Source: Macrosoma leucophasiata
Taxonomy: Eukaryota; Arthropoda; Insecta; Lepidoptera; Hedylidae
DNA: 64,000 nt
Direction: 5' to 3'
Assembly (NCBI GenBank): GCA_036365455.1
Contig: JAWQUS010000008.1
Location: 13,189,501-13,253,500 of the forward strand
Positions 42,691 to 55,836 of the stretch are shown here, in pieces (the stretch's first letter is position 1; each line of letters starts with the position of its first letter). Position numbers and translations under genes: made by a program. The notes beneath the pieces are model-generated. The model saw only the letters and a list, made by a program, of their open reading frames with translations. It did not search any database and was not told the origin of the DNA.

Positions 42691-43299
42691 GATATCATTA
42701 TTATTGTATATTTACACTGACCATTGTCGTTGTTCCCTTTTTTACATTTTAAGCATTTTTTTTTCAGTATATTTAAATAAACTACTACTAATATACTGTA
42801 ATAATAATATACTGTTTTATAAGCAACACTATCACAATACCAGAGGTGACTAGTCATATCATTATTAGGTATTTGTCGATAAACATATTTATCTGTTTGT
42901 TTTTCCAGAGGCATTACACATGTTTAGTATTGGGCTCAAAATTCTTAAAGGCTATATTTGTTTTAGGATAATTGGTATTAGGCTCCAAAATGTTACTTTT
43001 TGTGATGAATAATAGGTTATAAATACATTGTTTTCTGACTATTAAAATTATCATCTCCATACCAGAGATCTAAAACTTTTAAAATTGTTTTTATTGTTTA
43101 TTTATGTCATGGAATTTTGTGTTATATAGTGAGAATCTTAGACCCAATCTCCGTAATAAAAAAGGTTTTAATTGATTATCTAACCATCAGACAGTTTTAT
43201 TCTAGATGGAAGATCAACGTTTTTGTTTGCTTTGTTGAAAATAATAACGAAAGTAGTACCACGAATATCCTATATGACTTATGGGTCATTACGCAGTAA

Positions 43300-43445
43300 C
43301 TGTCTCAGAAGATGAAAGAACTACTGTTACTGCAAATCAATATGTGATAGGATCCTGCTGTTGAACCCACATCTTTCTCTACCTTGACAACGCTCCAGCT
43401 CTCGCCACCCGAGTTAATGAGTCATCTTGACAGTTCCACTCAGGC
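43300..43445 (+). pseudogene. Possible Tc1/mariner-type transposase remnant
   Basis: One frame reads ERTTVTANQYV, a stop, then LYLDNAPALATRVNES. This resembles the T-V-N-x-x-x-Y block followed by the QD(N/G)APAH second-Asp block of Tc1/mariner transposases, in the right order but with a shortened spacer. Weak: two short similarities only. Confidence 0.28.
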
Positions 43446-45031
43446 CCTGTGACTATTATTTACAAAAATAAAGGCTAGCTCATATGCAGTCCTGCTGTGC
43501 TATAATGAGGAAATCTGTCATCCCTGATAAACTCTATATTCTAGGATCCATCTGCAGAATCAATGCGCGAGATATGCTGCAAACTTAATTTTTACGCATA
43601 TTTATGATCAAGAGAATATAATATATCCACTAGGATACCTATCAAGTATTTTTCACTGCGGCGGGATTCTAGAATATTAACTATGCTAAAAAAATACACC
43701 GGTCTACACAATGCATTTCGAAATCACTGCTAAAGTAATTTACTGTTATTGTGAAATTTGACAAAAATCATATGTAACTTTAACAAATATTTTGATTCAA
43801 TCGAACTTTAGCAGTCATGATTAATAATTGAGAAGCCTAAGAGGGATTTTTGTAGTTATTCGAGCCCGTTTAATTAAAGGTATACGGGATTAGCTTGCAT
43901 CCGATTGAGTATCTCTAATATTTTATTATTTAATAGCTAATGCAATAGAGAAAAATAATAAATTATAAAACTTATTGTTCATATTGTAAAAATTTTGAGA
44001 TATAAGAATGTAAAAAAATAGCTTACTAAAATGGTCTTGCGCGAAATAACATCGAACTTCAGTTAATCTTGCTGTGTTATGTCCGTCTGAACGCGTCCTC
44101 GGTTTACGCACCATTGAATACAAGGCTTTTACGAAATTTGATCGAAATTAACGCATTTATAATGTTTCACCACGGCGCGCTGCGTCAGTTTGACAACAGC
44201 TGGTAGATATGTTGTGATGCACTTGTAAATGACTTTTATAGACGTGTGTATACGCATTAGCTGCGTTTTTAAAATGGTTAACCAAATGAGCACTATTGCA
44301 GAAAAAATAATATAAATCTTTGTGTTCGCAATATTTTAAGTCACTTGTTGTATTAATTAATTGTATTTATTTATTATCACTATCTCAATGTTTGAAACAA
44401 AATGTTAAAATTTATTTCACGTACTGATCTTTAAAATAAAAGACAAATGCGTAGCTAATTTCAAGTCTTTAATCTATTTTCGCAAAAGTATCAATTTTGA
44501 AATTACAAATGCAACATAATTTTCTATTTGCCACTCTAAAATCTAGGTACATAAAAGTTATTTGGTGATTAATACCACATTTAACAGTCTTTCAATATGT
44601 TAAGTTCAGGAATATTTAAATGTGTAATGGAATTATGTTTTATAGTCGCAAATAGAAAAATTATGTTACAATCAGAAATTAATTCCCGAGCAACGTTCTC
44701 ATATTCTTATTATTTGTTTTTATTCACATGTATCAATAACAAATGTATTAATAATAAATATAAGTTTTATAGTATCAATACACCGATTAGAAATTATTCG
44801 AAAATGATCTGTAAACTGTAATAAGTGAATTTAATTAGGTACTTATTAAATGTGTAGAAAATGATCTCTTGAAATGCATTATTTGTAATTATTGTTCATA
44901 TTATTATTGGAAGTGAATCGAAGTCACTTACATTTTGTGATAAAAGCCACCGTCCACTGAAATAATATACATAGATAAAAAATTATTAATGGTTTTATTT
45001 GTTCTTATTACTTCTGTATCTATTGCTTACT
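43446..45031. other. Non-coding AT-rich stretch
   Basis: No exon, RNA gene or recognised repeat found. Long A/T runs dominate at 43900-44900. Confidence 0.4.
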
Positions 45032-45250
45032 GTAGTGTTCCAAGTGTAGGAACTCGAGGGCGTAGGCACCTCCGCATTACCTAAACTATCTGCCGCTAAA
45101 TGTTAGTGTTCAGCACTATCGTGTTCCGGTTAGGTGGTGTATGGCCCCGTAATAACTATCACAAAGACATGACACCTTAGGTCTCAGGGGTGGCAACTCA
45201 TCTGCATTTTGACTTCTGGTTTTTATGCACAAAAAAAAACTTGCAAAGGT
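45032..45250 (-). repeat. R270 repeat, diverged
   Basis: Blocks GGCGTAGGCACCTCCGCATTACCTAA, GTTCAGCACTATCGTGTTCC, ACCTTAGGTCTCAGGGGTGG; the 5' end is lost. Confidence 0.7.
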
Positions 45251-45627
45251 ATCTATAAACTAGGTAGGTATGTTTTGATTAATGCAGGTTTTTCATTCGA
45301 ATACACTGTTCTTTTAGGATAGGATCACCAGATTGAAGTATAGGCAGGACGGACGGAGATTACGGAGACCACGTTTCACGTCAGAGGCCTAAGTCTCGAC
45401 AAAACAAACTCAACCATATTTGCGGATTTTCTCTCTTATACAACACTCCCAAACTTTTACAATGTATGAAGCTCGCGAAAACCTGCGAAAACGTTAAACT
45501 CAACCAAGTGAACTACTGCATATTGCATAATCCGTTTAAAATAACTTTGATTTATTTGCCTTTATGAATAGGTTTTAATCGAGTTTAAAGTTGAGCTTGA
45601 GCTTAAACTTTTTTATTTAGATTCATT

Positions 45628-45808
45628 CATCAGTTCACGTTGATGATAAGTGATACTGTAGTATATCCTATAGACAACATTGCCACTCCTGAGGTCTAAG
45701 TTGTTGTCCCTCTGTGGCGGAAATTACAGGACCGTACATTACAACCGGAACGCTGAAAGGTGGTGCATACGACCACGAGCTCCGTCACTGGAGCTCTACC
45801 ATCAGTAA
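45628..45808 (+). repeat. R270 repeat, internally deleted
   Basis: AGTTCACGTTGATGATAAGT, CCACTCCTGAGGTCTAAG, GGAAATTACAGGACCGTACATTAC, GAGCTCCGTCACTGGAGCTC; the ATTTAGCGG block is missing. Confidence 0.75.
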
Positions 45809-48069
45809 GAGTAACTCGTTCAATAGTTTTTGCTGATAAATGGAGATTGTTTTTTTTTTTCTAGATAATCTCATTGTGCAAAGTGTAATTGATCAATCAA
45901 TTAAAAAAATCTGGCGCTCCGCACTGTGCCTACCCCGCAAGGGACCTCGCGTGATGATTTACGTGATTTTTTAAATGTATGTAATATATTAAAAAAATAT
46001 TTCGATATGAAAAACCTGTTTTCGATTAAAACGTCCGCTTGTAAAATATTAATCATTAAAAAGTGCCATTTTTTGAAGTTACGTGCTCTATAGAGTCTAT
46101 CTATAGGTAAAATATCTTTGGGAAATACAGTGAAATGATTGTATTGGGATAGTAATGTGAAAATGATGACAGCAGTGCAACTTTCGCTCAAGTTATCGGT
46201 TGGTGGTAACAGGAATACGGAGTAAAGAAGGCCAAGATTTTGCACGTAGTAGGTAGTATTCATAGTAACTAATCGCTCCATACCAATAATAGGTAGGTAC
46301 GTACCTACCTATCTATGATGTAGGGCGTGTGAGAATATCCTACATTGTCATTTATGTAGGATACATTACATTTGGTAGTTACTTACTTTTGCGGGCAAAC
46401 TCGGTCAAAATTTAAGTACATATTTTGCACGAGATTCATTCGTACCTACTGAAAACTGTATTCATTTGTTCCATGGCTTACCTACCAGTCACCTTGTAAC
46501 TATCAATACTAAATTGGTACCTAGGTAAGTAAGTAATTTGAATTAAATTTTTCATTTTTAGTTGTAAGAAGCACAAACATACAAACATGGTAAATAAGTA
46601 AACACCGAAAACCGAAATACTAATCGTTTAGTTCGTCATGGTTCAGCTGAGTTTGAATGATTTTGGGGGTCCTTGAACCCCTTAGTACCCACTACTGCCT
46701 ACTTTTTTTTCACAACTTAAATACCTATAACTATTCTTTTATTTATTAACTCCCTAATAATGTCACATTAAGATAACAAACGGCTTTAGTTTGCTAATAA
46801 CCCTGCATGTGGTGGACGAGACTTGCAGGTACGATTACAATAAGTAGGCGCCTATTATATCAAATGGGCGCAATTTTCAAACGTAAGTACCTAAGTACTC
46901 GTACATGACAGATACTTCGATGATTATAATATAGGCGCAACCGACAGACAATTTTGTGTGTGGCACCTACCTAATTTACAATGTCTGTAGCATTGTAATT
47001 TTAGTGAAACATCTAACGAAAGATAAGCCGGGGACATATTAGACAGTTGCACAGGATCCTGGACCTCACTGTCTTTAGAAAAGCAGGGACTCTGGGCACT
47101 CAAAGTTTTGGGGTCCAATTAACAGAACATAACCAACCTATATGGACTGATATTACCTATTTGATAGGTACATACCTACATGAATAAATACAAAAAAAAA
47201 ATATATATATATATATATAAATGATGCAGTTTTCTTAAATGTGTGATATTGGATAAACAAAAGTAAAGGTTGGTAGGTATATTGATGCGCGGCAGGTGTG
47301 ATAGAATGTTCGTTTTTGGCGAATCAGAGACGGGCAGGTGCTCTGGCGCAGGTGTCGCCGCGATCTCAGCCGATATCCGTGTACAGGTTGTTGTTGATCC
47401 TTAACTAATCGATATCTCCATTATATAGACATCAGATGATATTTAATATTCGGGTTTCTGATTACTATCCTTACATACGTATCTACTTACGTATTTTTAA
47501 ATTAACGAATCTTTTTTTTTTTTCGCTAGTCTTATTTTACAGTTTGCATCACAAGTTTACAACCGCGCGAGTTGATTGTCGTATTTTTTTTATTTAAAAT
47601 ATACGACGATTACGGTACGAACACCTTTCATTAAAAAATATTGTTCTTTGAATCAATGAACAAATAAATAATTGATATATAATGCTTTATAGGTACCTAT
47701 AAGTATTTAATAATAAATAATATAAAGAAGCAACATTTATGTTTCTGTATGTATGATTATAACGGTTTCACACAAAAACTACTGGACCGATTTCAAAATT
47801 TATTTGACCATTAGTAGGTAAGCTGAATCTTCACTGAGTGACATAGGTGAAATCGGGGCGAGCCACTAGTACTCTATATACCATATACCTATCTAATAGT
47901 CACGTTGTTTGAACACGGCTCGACCAATTTTTATGTTTTAATTTTTTTTTCGTTTTGTAGAACTAATTAGTGAATATGACAACAGGTTATGAAGGTAGGT
48001 AGGTATATTTTATAGGTATCTCTCATGGGTACGAAAAATAAGACCGCCTCGGACATTTTTTTTTTATCA
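45809..48069. other. Non-coding stretch between R270 copies
   Basis: Contains a short dispersed repeat (GCCTACCCCGCAAGGGACCT, 45929-45948) and an AT microsatellite (47196-47219). A GC-richer patch at 47285-47390 (CAGGTGTCGCCGCGATCTC) could be a 5' UTR or regulatory region but has no support beyond composition. Confidence 0.35.
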
Positions 48070-48354
48070 ATGTGACAAACAAGCTTGCAGTTTACATTGA
48101 TGTTAAGTGATGACTGCAGCCTATAGTCCCTATAGCACCACTACACAAAGACCAGAAGTCAAAATGCAGATGCGTTGCCACCTCTTAGACCTTATATAGT
48201 TGTTTTGTTTCTGTGATAGTTATTACGGGACCATACAATACCTACCATCTAACCGGAAGTCGATAGTGCTGAACACTACCATTTAGCGGCAGATAGATTA
48301 GGTAATGCGGTGGTGGCTACACCATCGAGATCCTACACTGCAACTCTACCACCA
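48070..48354 (+). repeat. R270 repeat, full length, diverged
   Basis: GACAAACAAGCTTGCAGTTTAC to CAACTCTACCACCAG, with a small insertion in the CTATAG…CACACAAAG region. Confidence 0.8.
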
Positions 48355-48929
48355 GTCAATAATAATAATGACAACCCTTGAAACGTCCCACTGCTGGGCA
48401 CGAGTCTCTCCCCTTTTTTGGTGGTTCCCACCACGCTGTTCCAATGCGGTTTGGTGGAGATACGGGTGAGTGGCCAACCCCCAGTAAGTAATAATTAACA
48501 TCGGTAATTGAGATACGACATAACAATAAGGCCCAAAAAAAGATTTTGGTAGGTAATCTAACTTAATCGTTCTCTACATCCATTTACTAGATAGACCTAC
48601 ATCTACGAAACCACACGATGTCCAACCTACTATAATTAAACTATATTCCGGATATTCGTTATAACGAACATACTGTCTTCACCCAGCCAGGGAAGGTAAA
48701 CATATGGTACGATTATTAACCTCAATTAAATAAGGCTTTTTACCGCGGCATTACAGTTCAATTCGGACAAAATAAGAAACAATTGTGTGGCGTTTCTGAC
48801 ATGCGTTCAAAATAAAAGGACCTTATGGTGTATGTAAAAGTTAAGTATTGAACATATTCCACAGAACGAAAACACCCTGTGTAAAGGCGGCCCGTGCGCT
48901 ACTTTGTTAACGTCCAGGAGATAGGACAG

Positions 48930-49947
48930 ATGCTCTCGCGCCGACATATGCGTCCGTGCAAGAGGGCCTGCCCCACCCCTTATGCTGGTAAGTATTCAAT
49001 TCAAAACAATCACGCGGATAGCGGACGTAAGGTAAGTAGTAGGTATGTAAGATACATTTATAAATATAATTACTTTAATTATGATTAGACGATACTCGGC
49101 TTTGCACTTCTTTCGTTTTTTTTTTACTTTTCTAGGCTAATAAATATTACCGATGTGGAACGTGGCTCATCGAATTAGCGTACATTATGTTAGCAATTTA
49201 AGTTTAGCAAGTTAAGTTAATATACAAGATTTGCATAATTTGATAGGTATTGTTATATATCATTGATATAATATTAAATTGAACATAATGTAAGCAATCT
49301 CTTATTTGTAGGCACGGAGGCCTGTGCAGGCGAGTCCGACCCTCACTTGGACCGATATTATTTTACACTTAACCTTACGTATCTACATTACATACCTACT
49401 TATATCTGTTTACTAAGGCACCGTGCCATCGATTTACATTTAAAGATAACGTAATTTTAAGAGCACAAACGTGCTTTTAAAGGAAACCAAAAAACTGTAG
49501 CTCAGGTAGATACGTTGGGTCGTGCTCATTTTTTAATAAGTGTGTCTTGCAGCTGTCTTTAATAACAATGTTCGGGCCAAAAGTATCGAGGCATTCGAGG
49601 CACACGCGGCACGCATCCACTAATCTTATTGCTTTGAATTCGTTGGCAGCTGTACGCCTATCAATAAGCATTAAATTAATATAGTGTGTTATAGTTGTTT
49701 CGAAATATATAAAAGACTACAAACTTGTGACTTGCATACAAGGTTCAAACCGGCCCGGTTTCGGCTTTAAATAATAGGTATTGTATCGTAAACAAACTTG
49801 TAAGTTTTAAGTGTAGAGCTAGTATCCTGTTAGGGCCTGAGTGTGAATGAACTTCATTCAGGTTTAGCGCGTGATCTGAGAGACTTTACTTTAGAAAATT
49901 ATGAGGAGCTGGGGCCTGCTGAGGAATCAATCATATTTCAACATAAG
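48930..49947 (+). CDS. Possible 5' end of an unrecognised gene (two exons)
   Basis: Exon 1: ATG at 48930 (a second in-frame ATG at 48948), 19 codons plus one base, ending GCTG|GTAAGT at 48987. Exon 2: 49862-49947, acceptor TTCATTCAG, donor AAG|GTAGAG. The phase fits (G + GT = Gly). The joined text includes RRHMRPCKRACPTPYAG and then an acidic segment LARDLRDFTLENYEELGPAEE with SIIFQHK. No family recognised, no signal peptide. Later exons were not found. Support comes only from splice sites, phase and protein-like composition, so it could be chance. The open frame also extends 12 codons upstream of 48930 from a GTAAAG acceptor-like site, so exon 1 may be internal. Confidence 0.33.
49120..49861. 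other. Intron of the candidate gene / unassigned
   Basis: A 65-codon minus-strand frame (49671-49477) holds several Cys and His (DACRVCLECLDTFGP, CKTHLLKNEH), vaguely zinc-finger-like, but has no splice sites or partner; left uncalled. Confidence 0.3.
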
Positions 49948-50199
49948 GTAGAGTCAAGTCAAAATGTAAATTAATATAAATGAAAGAAATAAAACAATCA
50001 CGTTTTAAAATAGGTATATTGCCCCTGTTTGAATACTCCAGGACTCCAGCCGTTTTACCAAATAGAGGTCACAGGATCACTTTCTGTTGAAAATATTTTT
50101 ATGTATGTATGTATCTTCACGCCAGGTCCCTAACGGGGTAGGCAGAGAGTTGTAGTAGTTGAAAATATTTTTAATGCATTTTTTTCTACTTGTTTTGGT

Positions 50200-50510
50200 A
50201 TTTTCTAGAATATAATATACATTAAACATAACTCCACGCCTATAATCTCCGAAGGGGTAGGTAGAGGTAAATGCATGCAATACATGCAAACGCCCACGAT
50301 TTACCGGTTACGTTTTGGTGTCGAGCATGTTGACATCTCCAGGCACAACACCAAACACCGAGGTACTGGGAATCTTCCAGAAAATAGAAAAATCCCGATA
50401 GAACCAGAGTTAAAGGATTTTACACCCATATCTCTAATAGCCTCCGACCTGGGAATCGAATCCAAGACCCCAGCGAAGTATGTGGAATATATATTACATA
50501 TGTTCAATTA
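50200..50510. repeat. Dispersed repeat ending in a tRNA-like B box
   Basis: ACGCCCACGATTTACCGGTTACG and GTTGACATCTCCAGG resemble 7375-7440. The end GACCTGGGAATCGAATCCAAG looks like a tRNA T-arm complement. The adjacent 50110-50150 is the reverse of the 14700-14745 block. Probably one SINE-type family. Confidence 0.45.
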
Positions 50511-50519
50511 AAGAATAAC

Positions 50520-52490
50520 ATTACCTTATTATTTAGATTTCTGTGGATACAATACTCACATAATTTGTAAAACAGTCTCGAGTAAAGTGCAGGAAGCTTA
50601 TAATTAACCTAAAACATAGAATATGCAATAATACATATCTACATCCCAACTACGTGAAAATGTAACTTGAAGTTAAATTTCCAAACCTTGTTAAGTACCT
50701 TATAGGAAGTTAACAGCAAAATCCGTTTAAACTAGCAGTTTAAACTCGAATCAGAATTTTGGTGAACTTCATCTCTTGCTTGCAAGAGACTGTAGTTGGT
50801 ATTAAAACACTTTTTCAGACAGAAATCTGGTGGTTTATTATAGTAACTACTCGTAGTTTTACACTAAATAGGTTCCTATTTAACGTTTGAAATTAATTAA
50901 AGAGCACTGTATCGCATGTCTATTGTATTATTTATCCCAAAAGCACGGGTGCCTACAGACTTGAGCCATCCAACGCAATGGCGGGGACGACAACGTAGTT
51001 AACGCATTGGAAGGACTCCTAAAGTATCTATCCAGTTTACAAACTGATTCAAGCAGACTCAAGAACAGAAGATAAATCATTATCAATTTGTATTTATATT
51101 TTCCTATGATTACCTACATTGACATCGAAAGATCAGGCGTCATATTTTGCCAACACTTGTTGACGTAGTAGGTATCTATTGTTTTGGTATCTGGTTTGCG
51201 GAAGCAACGTGTCTTTTCCGACGGATCCATCTATGTAATCTGAGTTATACCTGTAAATTTGTTTTAGTTTTACCGATCATAAAGTTTTTGAATATAGATA
51301 TTATGTTAATATTCACATGAATTATCATTATTATATTACTATATCCAATAGTGCTAGCAAAGTAGACATTGAATTACATAATAAACTTCGTACGCTATAA
51401 CTTGTTATACTTATGCCAGATACCCTATAAATCCCCGTATTGGGTATCTGGCAGCTGTAGAAATCGAGAATCTTGAAAATTGATCAACCTTTCAAATGTA
51501 GAAATTCCATTTATAAATAATTTTGAAAGAACTATCTAGGTATAGAAAAACTACGGTATTTTTTTCCATCCACCCTTAGTAAGATGGGGCATCTCAAAAG
51601 CCGTCGTCATTGGGAAAACAAAGATTTAGTTCAGTCAACCTTTTAATATTTTAGATACCTACCTTCTTTTTAAATATTCTAATTTAATTGAGAAAAATCT
51701 CAATGTTAAATCTCATTATTTTTTAATCTCATTATTGTATGTACTAACCAGTGTTGACTGCCTTCAGAAAATTTAAATTAGATACCTAATGGTATCAAAG
51801 AGGTATGGTAATCCATACCTCTTTAATGTACCATGTCATACATTTTAATACATTCAACGTGCATAATGTGCACATAGGTATATATTGTAAAACATAAATA
51901 TTTGATGAGAGCAGATGAAGTTACCGATGATTGCGATATACGATATCTAGTATACATAAGTATAAACTTAATATCAAAAATATACCCAATAAGATTTGTT
52001 AAGAAACGCATGGAAACTGAGTAAGTGTTGTAAATAGAAAATGAACTTTGTGCCAATCACAAAGAGTAGGAACTGCCTGGCGACAAGTCATTCATACAGT
52101 GGATCATGCAAGTTGCATAAATTACTGGTTATCTAGTTAAGAACCACACCTGGTAAAACATCTGCTCTGCACCTAATCATGTATGTATGATTTGATTGCT
52201 GATTTGCGATGCTGTCATAGCAATGCTTTTAATTTCACATTCATTTCTCGAGCATTCGTTTTTATTTTATTTTATACTTGTATGTATTCACAATTGGTTG
52301 AAAATTGCAGATTGAGTTTGAGTCGATAGACCTTTTTACTAAATCGAGTTAAGTAAGACCCAAATCCTAATCCAAACACGCGTATATTGTTCCTTCACTT
52401 GCTTCACCACTTATCACGTGATTTATTAGCGTTTTTAAAAAATCTTATCAACGATATTTCAAATTTTGAAACAGATTAAAATAATAATAA
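50520..52490. other. Non-coding stretch with two short hairpins
   Basis: Perfect 12-bp inverted repeats at 51414-51425/51442-51453 (TGCCAGATACCC) and 51797-51808/51813-51824 (AAAGAGGTATGG, loop TAAT). No exon or recognised repeat otherwise. Confidence 0.5.
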
Positions 52491-53222
52491 TCTATACTTA
52501 TAATAAAACTGTAGAAGTGTAAATTCTGTACATTGAAAATATTAAAAACTAAATACCAGGGGATGTTACTAGATTGACACCGAACACAAATATGTGATTA
52601 GAAAAATTTTTGTCTGTCTGTCTGTTTGTTCAAGCATCACACAAAATCTACCGGTCCGATTACAATGAAACTTGGTATGATTATACTTTAACCTTTGGCG
52701 CACAACACTGGGTACTTTTTATCCCGAAAAAATGTCTGTTTGTCTGTGTGTTTGTGCACCCTAATTTCTGAAACGCCTTATTCGATTTTTACTAATTTAT
52801 TATGGTAAGTTTAACTTAACATTTAGTTTTTGTTTCATGTGAATCGGTTCAGAAATAAAAAACTTATGTCAATTTAAAGAATCATATCGAATATTTTTAA
52901 GCTATTCTGTATCTTAGTTCTATCTTTTAGGGGATTTCGTACCTAAAAGGTAAAAACGGACCCTACGGATTACTAATCCTCCGCTGTCTGCCTGTCTGTC
53001 CATCCGTCTGTCTGTCACCAGCCTGTATCTCATAAACAGTGTAATATAGCTAGAAAGCTAACATTTTCACAAATTATGTATTTCTGATACCGCTATAAAG
53101 AGTTCGGATTCTGATTCGTGTTTTTTTTCGTATATTTTTTGCTCGATAATAACGGTACCAAGTAGACCCTTAAATTTTCACAGAATTTGTAGAGCTTATG
53201 TTGTATATTACCTTCCATAATA
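52491..53222 (+). mobile_element. Helitron-like element, family A, 3' part lost
   Basis: Starts TCTATACTTATAATAAAACT after an A and follows the 4310 element through ACCAGGGGATGTTACTAGAT, GGCGCACAACACTGGGTACT and the window-start block GCTAGAAAGCTAA. It gives way to the family B element at 53228. Confidence 0.65.
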
Positions 53223-53227
53223 ATAAA

Positions 53228-53742
53228 TCTATACAAATAAATGAAATTGGAGTGTCTGTTTGTAATATTAAAATTACCGTTATTTACTAAATGCATATAT
53301 ATGTATGCACGGTACATATACCGAAACTTTTTTTATGATTTTTGTCTGTCTGTCTGTTTGACGGGGCTTATCTTGGGAATGGCTGGACCGATGTTGACGG
53401 GACTTTTATCTCCATACATCCATACATACATACATACCTTCATACAAATAAGTAGAATTTGAGTGTTTCCAAACTGGACTTTGACGGGACTTCCACGGGT
53501 AGGTAGCTGATGTAATAAAGAGTAACTTAGGCTACTTTTATCTCCATACAACCATACATACCCACATACAAACAAATAGAATTTGAGTGTCTCCGATTTT
53601 GACGGGATTTTCACTGGCAGATAGCTGATATAATAAGGAGTAACTTAGGCTACTTTTATACTAGCTGCGCCCACGACTTCGTCTAGGTAGATACTGAACA
53701 ATCATATTTTTCTCACGTGGACAAAGTCGCGGGCACAGCTAG
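53228..53742 (+). mobile_element. Helitron-like element, family B, with internal triplication
   Basis: Starts TCTATACAAATAAATGAAAT after an A, ends GCGGGCACAGCTAG before T. The segment CTTTTATCTCCATACA…GAATTTGAGTGT…GACGGGA.TT is repeated (about 53401-53490, 53536-53610), making it 515 bp instead of about 300. Confidence 0.7.
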
Positions 53743-53990
53743 TCTATAAATATAATAAGACAGTAAAATTCGAGTGTCTGTACATTAAATATTTTTCCAA
53801 AAAACTAAAAGGAAGTGATTGAAAAAAAGTAACAAAAACCAAAAATAAACATTTTTTGGAATTTTTGTCTGTCTGGTACGTTTTATCTTTGAATCTACTC
53901 AACGGATTTGAATGCGGTTTGCGGTTGAACTGACAAAGACGTCGTCATAATCGAAAGCATTATAGTTAGACGGTCGTACATTTTCATGAA
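53743..53990 (+). mobile_element. Second Helitron-like element joined head to tail
   Basis: Begins TCTATAAATATAATAAGACAG exactly at the base after the CTAG of the preceding element, with GAGTGTCTG and TTTTTGTCTGTCTG as in other families. No CTRR end found; probably truncated near 53990. Confidence 0.5.
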
Positions 53991-55836
53991 TTATGTATAT
54001 ATTATAGTACCGAGTAGGTACGACAGAAAGTTGTAGCAGTTAGATAGTAGGTAATTGTCATAATTTTTCCATCATCACAGTGTAAGATGCGATTATCAAC
54101 TATTAGGTATCATGGTCCATTTATATCTAATAAATAATCTTGGGTATGTAAGTAGTTTTCTCTCAAGTTATGTAAAAAAATGTACATAAATATTTCTTGT
54201 TCTTGTAGCACATATAATAAAGTTATTAACAAAGAACGTACCTACATAGTTTTTCTTATTAAAAAAAATTAGAAAGCATGTTGGAATTTCCAATCATTAA
54301 CAACAAGACGTTCTTCGAAAAAGTGTATTGTGAAGGGTGTGTAACGTTACGTAAAAGGCGTCACTGATTAAAATCCTGCCGTCAAAAACCTGCCTTCTCT
54401 TCTTCAGTACAAACTTCGAAATATGTGTTTTCTTCGCGTGCATTCAAGAGATTACATAGAAGAGCTTTGAAGATATTAGATGCACACTATCCTTTAATGT
54501 TTTCGAGAGGGTTTTCAGTACAGGCTTTGTTTTAAAGAAATGTTGTAAAAGAGTTGTATGTTGAAGGCCAATTTAGTTTACTTATACGCAGGATGAATGT
54601 ATACATATTATATGAAGACAAAATGAATGATTATTTTGATAGGTATTTTAAGGAATAACATGTATTCTTTACTCTATAAAATGTCTGTGTCATCTGTGTG
54701 AGGTGATGTTTACTTAAGTGAAAATTGTCTCTTTTTTTTATTCTGACTCAATTGGAATAAGGCTCTCATACGACAATAGCCAAATAGATAAGTTAGTATA
54801 TTAGGTTTAGTTAGTCGTTTTTTTTTTAGCTAGTTATGTATGCTGTGCACGGGGATTAATAATTACCTATGTTAACTGACTCCAGAGCTCTGTTTAAATG
54901 TACACTTACACCTCTTTTACGAATATCTGAAAATATTCTCCGAATACGCGTAAGTAATCCATAATTTGATGGTATTGAGAGAGTTTCGTAATTTTATTGA
55001 TCGTGTTTATATTTTTAGCTTGCGTACAGTAAATTCTTTACTCGCCGTTTCCTTCTACTTCGTTCGCGTGGGAGTTTCACAGACCGCACTACAACTTTAC
55101 TTTGACTTGGACTTCAACGAACTAGGGCTAATTCCGTCCACCTACGGGTACCACGGAGTACGAGCTGAATCCCGTACTTACTCCGTGTATCACATCGGTT
55201 ACAACGACGGCGACAACGACAGGTATTCGGACCATCCGATAAAAAGCACAGCTCTCTAAATGGGTGGGATACAAGGAATTTCAGATCAGTCCATTGGAAT
55301 CTGCTGACCTGTAGTTTCAGGGACTATTTTTCAATTCAAACTTCCCGGGAATCGGTAGGCCGCAATGGCACCCTAGCCGACAAGAGTGTCTGAGTACTCA
55401 CCGAACAGTGGTCTGAAGACCCTAAGGGTGCTTCTACCACTACTGTGTAGTTTGTGTACTACGGTATCTGGGTGCGAGGTCAGCTGAAGCACCAGCAAAG
55501 AAACGGCGTGACTCTCTACGTACCCAAATGAAAAAATCAAAAATCAAAAACATTATTGCAAACGTACTTCAATAAAACAATTGTAGTCAACATGTAATTA
55601 TGTCGTCTTCTTGTCTAGATGTTCTAGAACCTGACATGTACCTAAATCAAAATAATTAATATTTACATTACAATACAATTATCTTTAAACCCTTCGTCAG
55701 TTTAGAAACTTAGGTATTAATTACTACGGCATCTCTTAGAGATAATTCTAAAGCTAGCAGTCTCTTCACTAGCATTTGCACGTTCTGACTGATGTAGGTA
55801 TTACTATCATGAGGCCGAGATCGACAAAATTATTGG
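53991..55836. other. Unassigned stretch
   Basis: A GC-richer part, 55040-55490, includes an open frame (54966-55259, YFDLDFNELGLIPSTYGYHG) and a CACGGAGTACG…CTTACTCCGTG imperfect inverted repeat. It is not recognised and lacks splice or start evidence. The rest is AT-rich and featureless. Confidence 0.3.

Noticed and set aside
46924..47118. 64-codon minus-strand frame with a few Cys
   Set aside because: No recognisable domain, no splice sites, isolated in AT-rich DNA.
49477..49671. Zinc-finger-like minus-strand peptide
   Set aside because: Cys and His spacing fits no standard finger and there is no splice or start context.
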